Below, in pieces: positions 1-6,878 of a DNA stretch of 13,287 bases. Position 1 is the stretch's first letter; the number at the start of each line of letters is the position of its first letter. Source of the stretch: Bacillota bacterium. GTDB taxonomy: Bacteria; Bacillota; UBA4882; UBA8346. Location of the stretch: positions 1 through 13,287 of the forward strand of contig JAEZKW010000263.1 of the NCBI GenBank assembly GCA_023415375.1, given 5' to 3'. Below the pieces are notes generated by a model. The model did not search any database. It was not told the DNA's origin and saw only the letters and a list, made by a program, of their open reading frames with translations. The position numbers were made by a program, and so were the translations under genes.

Positions 1-909
1 AGCCATTTCGGCTATCATATGATCAAACGGTTCACCCAGCCGATTGAACACCATGGGGGTGGATGGTACTATAACTTTTATTATGTTGTGTTATTATTTA
101 TCGGTTTTATGCCTTGGAGCGCCTATATCCCCGGTTCTCTTAAACTGGCACTGAAACGCTGGTCTCAGTCTCAAATCTTTTTCACCTTAACCTGGGCTGT
201 GATAACATTCGCCTTCTTTACCTTTGCCCAAACAAAACTGCCTGGATATACACTACCTTTATTCCCGCCGATAGCCCTATTGATGGCTCACTGGTGGGAA
301 CAGCTTTTATCGGATTCAAAGCTTCAACCAAATCCTTGGTGGGGCTTTATAATTGAACTGCTCATCGTTTTGGGTGTCGTTACCCTCATAGCCTTCCATC
401 GCAGTGCCTTACCCCAAGGTTATCAAAACGCCATCTGGGTACTATTCCTGCTTCCGTTGAGTTTAATCATCGGCGTTTTCTTGATTTGGTCCTGGAGAAA
501 ACAAAATAAAGGTTATGAACCGTTTTTTAGTGTAGCATTTTTTGCCTACTATCTTTTATGGGCTTTGTTCATTCTCCTGCTCGTTCCAATTGCTGAAAAC
601 GGTAAACCTGTCAAATATCTGGCCGCTGAGCTTAAGCCTTATCTTACCAAACAAGATCAGGTAGTCGATGCTATCAACACAAGCTTTTCGACTCCCTTTT
701 ACACCCGCCATCGAATTATTTTTACGAACGATGATTCCAGGTTGAGTCTTTATTTTCAACCCAAAATGCGCGCACGAGCGCGGGTATTTGCATTTGTAAA
801 GATAAAATCTCTTCAATATCTAAAACAACATCATTTACAGTACTGCCCATTCTCCCATTTCGGATCGGGATATTTAATCGCTAACCAGCCGGTCGAAAAA
901 AACCAGTAA
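1..909 (+). CDS. ArnT/PMT-type membrane glycosyltransferase (GT39), 3' part only
   Basis: The reading frame is open from the first base, so the start lies outside the window and 302 C-terminal residues are visible. The segment RFTQPIEHHGGGWYY followed by a membrane helix ending in PWS, and further on KLPGYTLPLFPPIALLMA, match the conserved core of the PMT_2/ArnT family. These are integral membrane enzymes that move a sugar from a polyprenyl-phosphate carrier onto an acceptor outside the inner membrane (lipid A in ArnT). About six hydrophobic helices are visible, then a soluble tail of roughly 90 residues. A small ArnE-like membrane protein follows, which suits a lipid-linked sugar pathway. 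Acceptor and sugar cannot be read from the sequence. The family call is solid, but the name ArnT in the strict sense is not. Confidence 0.85.
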   Translation, partial: SHFGYHMIKRFTQPIEHHGGGWYYNFYYVVLLFIGFMPWSAYIPGSLKLALKRWSQSQIFFTLTWAVITFAFFTFAQTKLPGYTLPLFPPIALLMAHWWEQLLSDSKLQPNPWWGFIIELLIVLGVVTLIAFHRSALPQGYQNAIWVLFLLPLSLIIGVFLIWSWRKQNKGYEPFFSVAFFAYYLLWALFILLLVPIAENGKPVKYLAAELKPYLTKQDQVVDAINTSFSTPFYTRHRIIFTNDDSRLSLYFQPKMRARARVFAFVKIKSLQYLKQHHLQYCPFSHFGSGYLIANQPVEKNQ

Positions 910-941
910 AAAAATATTTCGAGAGGAAGGAGCCGAAATTT

Positions 942-1022
942 ATGGAATACGTACTTAAAAAAAGACCCTTTTTGGCAAAAACCTTTCAAAACGGGACCGC
1001 CAAAGTGGCCTATAGATTATAA
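942..1022 (+). CDS. possible 26-residue small protein
   Basis: A short ORF (MEYVLKK...KVAYRL) sits in the 126-base gap between the glycosyltransferase and the ArnE-like gene. It has a good Shine-Dalgarno sequence, AAGGAG at 927-932, nine bases before the ATG. Its TAA stop (1020-1022) overlaps the AAAGGAG of the next gene, an arrangement that would allow translational coupling. The peptide is basic, has no membrane helix and I do not recognise it. It could be a real small protein, a coupling leader or the remnant of a lost gene. Only the ribosome binding site and spacing support it. Confidence 0.35.
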   Translation: MEYVLKKRPFLAKTFQNGTAKVAYRL

Positions 1023-1035
1023 AGGAGCATTTCCC

Positions 1036-1404
1036 ATGCCCAAATGGATTATCCAAATTATCATTGCTCTAATACTCGGTGTTGCCGGGCAATTTTTATT
1101 TAAGGGAGGAACCGAAAGCTTAAATGTCTCCATCTCCGGTTTATCAGGACCATTTATATTGATTTGGCGGATGCTTACCAATCCCTCGATTTTTTGGGGA
1201 TTGTTTTGCTATGGATTATCAACCGTATTCTATATTTTAGCTTTGAAAGAAAAAGAAATTTCCCTTGTTTACCCCATGATCGCTAGCAGCTATATTCTAG
1301 TGGTCCTTTTTGCCTGGCTTTTTAAACATGAAGCGGTCTCCCCAATACGTTGGGTGGGAGTGCTCGTGATTACTTTGGGAGTCATTTTAATATCCAGAAG
1401 CTAA
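1036..1404 (+). CDS. small DMT/EamA-type four-helix membrane protein, ArnE/ArnF-like
   Basis: This 122-residue protein is almost entirely membrane-embedded, with four hydrophobic segments at about residues 4-22, 38-62, 70-92 and 98-120. That is the half-size EamA/SMR architecture of the drug/metabolite transporter superfamily. The N-terminal GQFLFKGG, the central ALKEKEISLVYPM and the C-terminal WVGVLVITLGVILI fit the family. Length and pattern resemble the ArnE/ArnF subunits (about 110-130 residues) that flip undecaprenyl-phosphate-linked aminoarabinose. The ArnT-type glycosyltransferase just upstream favours a lipid-linked sugar flippase role over a multidrug pump. Such proteins act as dimers, and no partner gene is visible here. 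The start is set by AAAGGAG at 1021-1027, eight bases before the ATG. The substrate is inferred from context only. Confidence 0.75.
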   Translation: MPKWIIQIIIALILGVAGQFLFKGGTESLNVSISGLSGPFILIWRMLTNPSIFWGLFCYGLSTVFYILALKEKEISLVYPMIASSYILVVLFAWLFKHEAVSPIRWVGVLVITLGVILISRS

Positions 1405-1444
1405 AGCCGAAATCCCACCCATTGTGGCAAGTTAAAAACAAAAT

Positions 1445-1471
1445 ATCAATCCACTGAAGGGTATTGATTTT
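1445..1471. terminator. probable bidirectional terminator between convergent genes
   Basis: ATCAAT-CC (1445-1452) can pair with GG and ATTGAT (1459-1468), leaving a two-base bulge and a six-base loop. TTTT follows on the plus strand, and ATTTTGTTTTT follows on the minus strand. The hairpin lies between the ends of the ArnE-like gene and the convergent thioesterase gene, where a shared terminator is expected. The stem is AT-rich and weak. Confidence 0.45.
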
Positions 1472-1507
1472 CGCAGAAATTATTGAGGGTTTTGTATCTG
1501 TGGATGA

Positions 1508-1945
1508 TTATTCCTTTATTTTTTCCCAACCCTCAAAAACTTCAATCAAAAACTGGGGTATTTTGGCCGGCTTATTTCCCTTTGCTGTACTCACACAAAG
1601 CATGGTTATATCAGCCTCGGCCACTAAAACTTCTTTTGCCGCCTCTATTTTCGTTACCTCATAACCCAGGATCAGCCGAATCTTATCAATTTTCTTGATC
1701 CATACTTTGACTGTTAATAAATCCTCAAAAAGAGCCGGTGCTTTGTAGTTTATATTCACATTGATCGGCATGAAACTAACACCGTCTTCAGCAATCATCC
1801 GGGTTAACGGCTTATAAATCGCACTGATCCATTCAACCCGTGCCATTTCCAGCCATTCCAGATGTTTTGCATAATAGGCAATTCCAGTGACGTCGGTATC
1901 GGCTAAGTAAACTTTTTTCTGAATCATAAATTTTTTAGGTTCCAT
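1508..1945 (-). CDS. YbgC/FadM-type acyl-CoA thioesterase (hotdog fold)
   Basis: This 145-residue single-domain 4HBT hotdog protein has the usual length for the YbgC family. The N-terminal signature LADTDVTGIAYYAKHLEWLE contains the catalytic aspartate context (D-x-D-x-x-G-x-x-x-Y) and the family's W-x-E-x-A-R stretch. Family members hydrolyse acyl-CoA thioesters in the cytosol, and the acyl chain preferred here cannot be told. The frame is open 25 codons further upstream. The start at 1945 is chosen because AAGGAGAG stands just before this ATG (MEPKKF) and because homology begins here. The gene stands alone, convergent to the ArnE-like gene and downstream of the end of the sugar operon, so it is probably unrelated to either. 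Confidence 0.85.
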   Translation of the reverse strand: MEPKKFMIQKKVYLADTDVTGIAYYAKHLEWLEMARVEWISAIYKPLTRMIAEDGVSFMPINVNINYKAPALFEDLLTVKVWIKKIDKIRLILGYEVTKIEAAKEVLVAEADITMLCVSTAKGNKPAKIPQFLIEVFEGWEKIKE

Positions 1946-2242
1946 GATACTCTCCTTGATGAATCGATTATCGAAATATTTTGCGGCTGCGTTCCTCTTG
2001 AACAAACGGTTCCATGGCATAACTGCTAAGGAAAATCCTGATCAACTATCTCTTTATATTCGGCTTAAATTCAAAAAATAAAAAGCGAATTTATTACATT
2101 TCAAAAATCATTTCTTTGATAAAATAAAAAGATATACAATGGTACGACATTCGATAAAGTCTGCCGTCCGTGTATATCTTTCAAAATAAAAAAAATTGTC
2201 TAGAATCGTCAACATCTACGTTATTTATTGATAATCCAAGCC
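1946..2242. other. AT-rich intergenic region: sugar operon end and thioesterase upstream region
   Basis: No convincing gene is visible in these 297 bases. The right part contains an inverted repeat (2128-2181) and, on the minus strand, a T8 run near 2188-2195; both lie downstream of the aldolase stop. The left part should hold the minus-strand promoter of the thioesterase. The only candidates are weak: TTGAAT (2074-2069) with GATAGT 18 bases further, or TTGAAA (2104-2099) with TATTTT. Confidence 0.5.
2128..2181 (-). terminator. long-loop inverted repeat, candidate terminator of the sugar operon
   Basis: AAAGATATACA (2128-2138) and TGTATATCTTT (2171-2181) are perfect 11-bp inverted repeats around a 32-base loop. 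Read on the minus strand, the second arm runs straight into TTTATTTT. That fits a transcription stop about 60-115 bases after the aldolase gene. The stem is AT-rich and the loop long for a classical intrinsic terminator, so a protein-binding site or a chance repeat remain possible. Confidence 0.4.
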
Positions 2243-2890
2243 TTATTTTCGGCCTTCCTTTATCTTGGAGATAAAATCCTTAGCAATCGCAGTAATCGAG
2301 TCATAGTCACCCTTTTTAGCTCCGGCCGTAAGATTACCGCCTACTCCCACGGCCACGGCACCCGCTTTGATCCATTCTCCGACGTTGTCCAAACTCACCC
2401 CGCCGCTGGGCATCAACAATGCCTGAGGAATCGGTCCGCGAACCGCCTTGATGAAAGCCGGGCCTAAAACTTCTCCCGGGAAGACCTTAACAATATCCGC
2501 ACCGGCTTCCATACATTCAACCACTTCTTTTACGGTCATTGCCCCCGGCATACAAGCAATCTGATAACGGTTACAAGTTTTCACCACATCATCATTTAAA
2601 TAAGGACTAACAATATATTGAGCGCCTGCCAAAATCGCCAGCCGTGCAGTGGTTGCATCCATTACGGTCCCAGCACCAATGATGATTTCTCCCGAATGAT
2701 ATTTGGCCACCAAGGTTTTGATTACATCATCAGCCCCCGGTACTGTGAAAGTTATTTCAATAGCTGCCACTCCACCGCTAATACAAGCTTCGGTAATTTT
2801 AATGGCTTCCTCGGCAGAATTTGCCCTTACAGTAGCAACCAGCCCAGACTCCCTGATCCTGGAGATAATCTGCTCTTTTTGAGACATCAT
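2243..2890 (-). CDS. 2-keto-3-deoxy-6-phosphogluconate/2-keto-3-deoxygluconate-type aldolase (Eda family)
   Basis: This 215-residue class I aldolase of the KDPG/KHG family has the normal length. It would cleave a 2-keto-3-deoxy sugar acid (phosphate) into pyruvate and an aldehyde in the cytosol. The active-site residues are in place: Arg22 in ATVRA, Glu45 in AAIEITF and the Schiff-base lysine Lys135 in DIVKVFPGE. GAGTVMD and the phosphate-site glycines of MPSGGVS and VGVGGNL are also present. ATG at 2890 (MMSQKEQ) is preferred over the ATG five codons upstream, because that one overlaps the GGAG ribosome binding site. This is the last gene of the operon, 47 bases after the TIM-barrel gene. 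It marks the route as ending in a 2-keto-3-deoxy acid. Chain length, stereochemistry and phosphorylation of the natural substrate are unknown. Confidence 0.9.
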   Translation of the reverse strand: MMSQKEQIISRIRESGLVATVRANSAEEAIKITEACISGGVAAIEITFTVPGADDVIKTLVAKYHSGEIIIGAGTVMDATTARLAILAGAQYIVSPYLNDDVVKTCNRYQIACMPGAMTVKEVVECMEAGADIVKVFPGEVLGPAFIKAVRGPIPQALLMPSGGVSLDNVGEWIKAGAVAVGVGGNLTAGAKKGDYDSITAIAKDFISKIKEGRK

Positions 2891-2937
2891 TGTATATCGC
2901 TCCATTCGGTTTTTGATAACTTACATTCATGCTATCT

Positions 2938-4131
2938 TTATGATTTTACCATGCTAATTGCTTCCTTAATCCAATTCATACGAGGTTTAGGGATAAGACC
3001 ATAATTATAGAAAATAAAACCTTGCGTCCCGGCATCTGCTGCTCCTTTAACCTTAGCCAAAAGTTCTTCTTTATTGTGAACTTCTGGGTAAAAAATCCTT
3101 AACCCGGTAAGCATGGTTGTTTGAGGCGTTACTTCCTGCAAAGATTTTTCCATATTCAAACCAACCTGTTTCGAATCGGTATCATAGCAGCAAACCGCTA
3201 TCCCATCATTGACACGACCAATTTCTTTAAAATCAACTCCAAAAAGCCATGATTTATCGGGAGTAAGTAAACTTAAGAAGTATAAGCGGGTTCGCTCCGG
3301 CATTAAGGTCTGAAGTTCCTCTGCCAGTGAGGTCACTACTGTTGAACGCCACTTTAAATATTCATAGACCGCCGGGGTATCCCGGAAATATTCAAGTCCA
3401 TCCGCCCAGAACCGATTATCGTCGTTTTGCGGTAATTCCCGGTTACAAAGTTCATCCAGCCATTTTTTGACGAAATTCTGAGCTTTCGAAATATCAATAC
3501 CAGCCCCGCGTGCCCTTTTTTTACAAGCATCACAAAAACAAAGGGACATTAAAAAATCATCCTTTGCGGTTAATCCAACACCATCTTTTTCATGGTGAAA
3601 CTCATGAAAAAAGCCCATATAATTAAGGGATTCAAGTTCCAGGGCATAATATGGGTATTGAGCGGTCATATCGGTAATGACAGTTTTTACATAGTTACGG
3701 GCTTCGTCATTGCTTGGACATAAGTTATAATAATAGGCATCGCCATAGGCATTACGCACTGTGACTTGGGGATATTTTTTACCAATCCGGGTATTATGGA
3801 GCGCCACGGTCCAGGCGGAGATTTTCAGCCCATATTGATTTGCTTTTTCAAAAAGCTGGTCCAAATAACCGGGATTTTCCTGAACAAAGGGGGCTTCCTC
3901 AGGTTGAATCAATAAATGTTTATACTTTTGAAAGTCCGGATGAAAATAAAGGGTTCCATCCTCTGGAAAATACACTTTACGCTTTGTACTGCGGGCCTGT
4001 AAAAAACGGCCTGCATGATAGCAAGTAGCCAGACTGATCCCATCCAAACCGGTCTCTTTAATCTCTCGTAGAGCCTCATCAAGTCCTAAATCAACTAAAT
4101 CCCAAGGGTAAGTCCATAAAGAATGAAACAT
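2938..4131 (-). CDS. uncharacterised TIM-barrel-like protein, possibly glycosidase-related
   Basis: I do not recognise a named family with certainty. The 397-residue protein has no signal peptide or membrane helix, so it should be cytosolic. Alternating strands and helices (LDGISLATCY, LKISAWTVALHN, YYALELESLNY, GIAVCCYDTD, GFIFYNYG) look like a (beta/alpha)8 barrel. They recall the putative glycoside-hydrolase-like (GHL) proteins, where an acidic residue after strand 4 is catalytic; the candidates here are Glu165 and Glu167. A Cys-x-Cys-x2-Cys cluster (residues 198-203) resembles the cysteine-rich insert of such proteins and may bind metal. The ATG at 4131 is chosen because GAGGAGG (4148-4142) lies ten bases away; a TTG six bases upstream is only four bases from it. 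The gene lies 28 bases after the creatininase-like gene in the sugar operon. Its reaction (glycosidase, isomerase or other) is unknown. Confidence 0.7.
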   Translation of the reverse strand: MFHSLWTYPWDLVDLGLDEALREIKETGLDGISLATCYHAGRFLQARSTKRKVYFPEDGTLYFHPDFQKYKHLLIQPEEAPFVQENPGYLDQLFEKANQYGLKISAWTVALHNTRIGKKYPQVTVRNAYGDAYYYNLCPSNDEARNYVKTVITDMTAQYPYYALELESLNYMGFFHEFHHEKDGVGLTAKDDFLMSLCFCDACKKRARGAGIDISKAQNFVKKWLDELCNRELPQNDDNRFWADGLEYFRDTPAVYEYLKWRSTVVTSLAEELQTLMPERTRLYFLSLLTPDKSWLFGVDFKEIGRVNDGIAVCCYDTDSKQVGLNMEKSLQEVTPQTTMLTGLRIFYPEVHNKEELLAKVKGAADAGTQGFIFYNYGLIPKPRMNWIKEAISMVKS

Positions 4132-4159
4132 TCGCAAACGGCCTCCTCTACTTCAGTGT

Positions 4160-4915
4160 TTATGGTTCGGAGTTTCCTGAAGGTTTTCCAAGTACTTCCG
4201 CCCGGGTCTTCCGCAGAATGGTGACGATATTATTAACCGCCTCATCGATAATGGCCTGACCCTTTTCATAAGTGGCCAAGGTGGCATCCCCCAAAACCGC
4301 AGTTTTCGTGATCTCATACCATGGGGTCGGCGTTAAGTTGAAATCTTCGGGGATACTCGGATGATCATAAATGGCTTTGGTCATATCCACATGTTGTCCC
4401 GACAAATACAACATATAGGAAGTTTCGATTTCACAAGCATGAAAGAAGGTCCCATGAACCCTTTGAGATTCTAACACTTTTTGTTGGACCTCAGCGACTC
4501 CCGGATATGTAAGATATAGAACCTTCATTCCCTCTTCAAACAAAACCCGAGCCGCGCTTTTCATAGCATCCAAATTCCCCATATGGGAATTAATCAAGGC
4601 TAAAATCTTAATCCCATGCCGGTTTAGGCTGCGACCGATATCGATAATCAGTCCGGATAACACCTCATTGCTAAGAGTCAAACTTCCGGGGAAATCCCGG
4701 AGCGACCATACCTGTCCATAGGATAAAGTAGGTAAAACCAATGTCTGTTCCAGATTAGCAGCTACTTTTTGAGCAACTCCTTCAGCCAAATAATTATCGG
4801 TTCCTAATGGTAAATGGCTGGCATGAAACTCAACGGCTCCCACAGGTAATAAAATGATCGTTTCTTGATTTAAGAAACTTTTCACTTCATCACCCTTTAA
4901 AGTCTGATAATCCAT
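4160..4915 (-). CDS. creatininase-family metal-dependent hydrolase
   Basis: This 251-residue protein has the normal length for the creatininase/ArfB/MftE/IolN superfamily. Metal-ligand motifs are visible: LPVGAVEFHASHLPLGTD (Glu29, His31, Asp40), INSHMGN (His111, in place of the usual NGHGGN) and HACEIETSYML (Glu164; HAGxxETS is usual, so the glycine is cysteine here). Members cut amide bonds of creatinine and FAPy, or a carbon-carbon bond of a diketo-inositol (IolN of Thermotoga). In a sugar operon the last type, or opening of a cyclic sugar derivative, is more plausible than creatinine breakdown. The start is clear: AGGAGGG six bases before the ATG, overlapping the stop of the lactonase gene eleven bases upstream. 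The exact substrate is unknown. Confidence 0.85.
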   Translation of the reverse strand: MDYQTLKGDEVKSFLNQETIILLPVGAVEFHASHLPLGTDNYLAEGVAQKVAANLEQTLVLPTLSYGQVWSLRDFPGSLTLSNEVLSGLIIDIGRSLNRHGIKILALINSHMGNLDAMKSAARVLFEEGMKVLYLTYPGVAEVQQKVLESQRVHGTFFHACEIETSYMLYLSGQHVDMTKAIYDHPSIPEDFNLTPTPWYEITKTAVLGDATLATYEKGQAIIDEAVNNIVTILRKTRAEVLGKPSGNSEP

Positions 4916-4926
4916 AGAAATCCCTC

Positions 4927-5898
4927 CTAGGCTTCAATGGTAAGATACCGACGGGGATTATTCCGGAAAAAGTCATCCACTAATGCTTGACCGTTCAATC
5001 CGGCTGCTTCAGCTTCCTCAATAAAGCGGGGAACCCATTTATCCAAAATATAGCCAAGGCCAAGCCCATGTGAATAGGATTGGTAATAAGACTTGCGGGC
5101 GGTATCTCCTCCGATTAATATTTGCTTTTGATAGCCGCGTTTCACCAACTCCAATATACACTGAATTCTTACACATTCCGGATAATACTTGATCTTGCCG
5201 ATACCATCAAAAGATAGAAATGCCCCACTTTCGGCAATTTTTAAGTGATACCAGGTGTCGGGATTCCGATCCATATGACCGATGGATACATGAGTCATAT
5301 CAATCCCTTCCTGTTTTAAGAGTTCAATTTGTTCCAATGCCATGGTTCCTGCCTCAGTGTGAGAATGGACGGGCGCGCCGGTGATGCGATGAGCCCGGGC
5401 CACGGCCCGTAAGGTCTTTTCTTCCAACGGATCAATCATGTTATAACCGGTGCCGAATTTCAACTGACCGGCCCGTACATCGGTGCCTTCCATTCCTTCA
5501 CTAAATTCTTTCACCACACTTTGGGTCAATTCTTCGATAGTTGCCTTTTCGATCCATGTGCGATATGTAATCTGTGAACCGAGAAGTAAAGCATCCCATA
5601 GGAAACTTTTGTTGAATCCTGCTGTAGCAATAATTTTAATGCCGGTTTCCTCTGCAATTTTTTTCACAGCCGGCAAATCACGGCCATAGTCCACCGCGGT
5701 TGCATCGACGATGGCCTGGCCTCCGGCTGCCTTAAACAACAAAACATCGGCTTTTGATTTTTCAGGGTCATCCAGAAGCAAATCATCTTCATGCCGATCA
5801 ACCCAATGGCCCGGACGGCAGACAATATGTTCATGCGCATCGGTTAAACCAAGCTCATCAGGCTTAATGTCTCCAAGCATTGTACGAATAAAACCCAA
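4927..5898 (-). CDS. phosphotriesterase-family lactonase, probably acting on a phosphorylated sugar lactone
   Basis: This 323-residue amidohydrolase-superfamily TIM barrel belongs to the phosphotriesterase-homology group. All binuclear metal ligands are present: HEH in TDAHEH (His22, His24), the bridging lysine in AGQLKFGT (Lys147), His180 in VHSH, His208 in GHMD and the catalytic Asp265 in IGGDTARKSYY. Lys237-Tyr238, Arg268 and Tyr271 have the same spacing as the phosphate contacts I recall for the Mycoplasma phospho-sugar lactonase (Lys244, Tyr245, Arg275, Tyr278). This points to hydrolysis of a sugar-lactone phosphate, as in Lmo2620/Bh0225-like enzymes, and not to an organophosphate. The start is a TTG (GFIRTMLGD follows), set by AAAGGA nine bases upstream and by the family's usual N-terminus. 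It sits between the permease and the creatininase-like gene. The sugar itself is not known. Confidence 0.85.
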   Translation of the reverse strand: MGFIRTMLGDIKPDELGLTDAHEHIVCRPGHWVDRHEDDLLLDDPEKSKADVLLFKAAGGQAIVDATAVDYGRDLPAVKKIAEETGIKIIATAGFNKSFLWDALLLGSQITYRTWIEKATIEELTQSVVKEFSEGMEGTDVRAGQLKFGTGYNMIDPLEEKTLRAVARAHRITGAPVHSHTEAGTMALEQIELLKQEGIDMTHVSIGHMDRNPDTWYHLKIAESGAFLSFDGIGKIKYYPECVRIQCILELVKRGYQKQILIGGDTARKSYYQSYSHGLGLGYILDKWVPRFIEEAEAAGLNGQALVDDFFRNNPRRYLTIEA

Positions 5899-5936
5899 TG
5901 TATTTCATCCTTTCTAGTAATAAAACATTTTAGTAG

Positions 5937-6878
5937 TTATCGTCTTACGGTTCGTTGGTTAATCGTAACCATAACTGCGATAATAAGGCCTTGACTGATG
6001 TATTTACCGGCTTCGGGAATGTTCATCATTGTCATCATGCTCTGGAGTAAACTCATGATCAAAACACCGGCAAATGTCCCGGCTAAGCCCCCGGAACCGC
6101 CGGCAAATGTGGTTCCCCCGATTACTGTGGCAGCAATGGAATTGAGTGTATACATATTGCCTACCCCTGGTGATGCAATCCCAATATAAGCTGATATCAT
6201 TAAACCTGCCATTCCGGCCAGCAAAGAACTGAGCACATAAGTTGTAATAATAATTTGAGGAGTCTTAATCCCCGCTAAGTAAGCGGCTTGCATGTTTCCA
6301 CCTGTCGCATAAACCTTACGGCCCCAAGTTACCCGGTATAATAAAATCGCAAAAATTCCCCAAATCAGTATCCATAGTAAACCGGCAACCGGTAACGGTC
6401 CGATCCAGCCATCCGAAATGATTCGAAAGCTTTGAGCAATATTCCCTTTTGGAGACCCTTTGGTATAAACCATATAGGCGCCCTCAATCACCAGCGACAT
6501 GGCCAATGTAACCAAAAAAGGCGGGATTTTAACCTTTAATACGGTATAGCCATTAATAAATCCAATGAAAGCCGAGATCAGTAATGTAACAAATATTGTT
6601 ACTCCAATATTTGCGTCATTACCCATCATCATACTGGCAGCCATCACATTCGTTAAAGAAATAACGGCTCCTACCGACAGATCAATCCCGCCGATCAGCA
6701 GCACCAAAGTCTGTCCAATCGCCACGATTCCAAGGGGTGTCGCTTGCCGAAAATTATTCAATAAGTGATGTGGGGAGAAAGGGCCAGGTGAAACCATTAC
6801 GAAAATAATGACCATCAAAATTAAAAGTGCATAAATGCCTAGTGTTATTTTGGTTTTCTGCATCAAAAATCGGCTCAT
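5937..6878 (-). CDS. sugar ABC transporter permease, RbsC-like (second of two)
   Basis: This 313-residue polytopic membrane protein belongs to the BPD_transp_2 family (RbsC/AraH/YtfT type). It has the hallmark GQTLVLLIGGIDLSVGA at about residues 55-71 and the cytoplasmic coupling segment YATGGNMQAAYLAGI at about 190-204. IAATVIGGTTFAGGSGGLAGT lies near residues 248-268. It would form half of the membrane channel for the sugar, with the neighbouring paralogue as the other half. The ATG overlaps the TGA of the upstream permease by four bases (ATGA), a sign of translational coupling. The transported sugar cannot be read from the sequence. Confidence 0.93.
   Translation of the reverse strand: MSRFLMQKTKITLGIYALLILMVIIFVMVSPGPFSPHHLLNNFRQATPLGIVAIGQTLVLLIGGIDLSVGAVISLTNVMAASMMMGNDANIGVTIFVTLLISAFIGFINGYTVLKVKIPPFLVTLAMSLVIEGAYMVYTKGSPKGNIAQSFRIISDGWIGPLPVAGLLWILIWGIFAILLYRVTWGRKVYATGGNMQAAYLAGIKTPQIIITTYVLSSLLAGMAGLMISAYIGIASPGVGNMYTLNSIAATVIGGTTFAGGSGGLAGTFAGVLIMSLLQSMMTMMNIPEAGKYISQGLIIAVMVTINQRTVRR

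Noticed and set aside
2196..2207. TTGTCTAGAATC, resembling a GntR/HutC operator half
   Set aside because: Only the left half and the CTAG core fit, the symmetry fails on the right, and it lies behind the operon end where no promoter is expected.
2888..2898. GATATACAATG on the minus strand, also found on the plus strand at 2131-2141
   Set aside because: An 11-base identity in AT-rich sequence; one copy is simply the aldolase start region. Treated as chance.
2618..3004. Open frame on the plus strand across the aldolase gene
   Set aside because: It lies opposite the well-supported aldolase, has low-complexity composition and resembles no family; it is a shadow frame.
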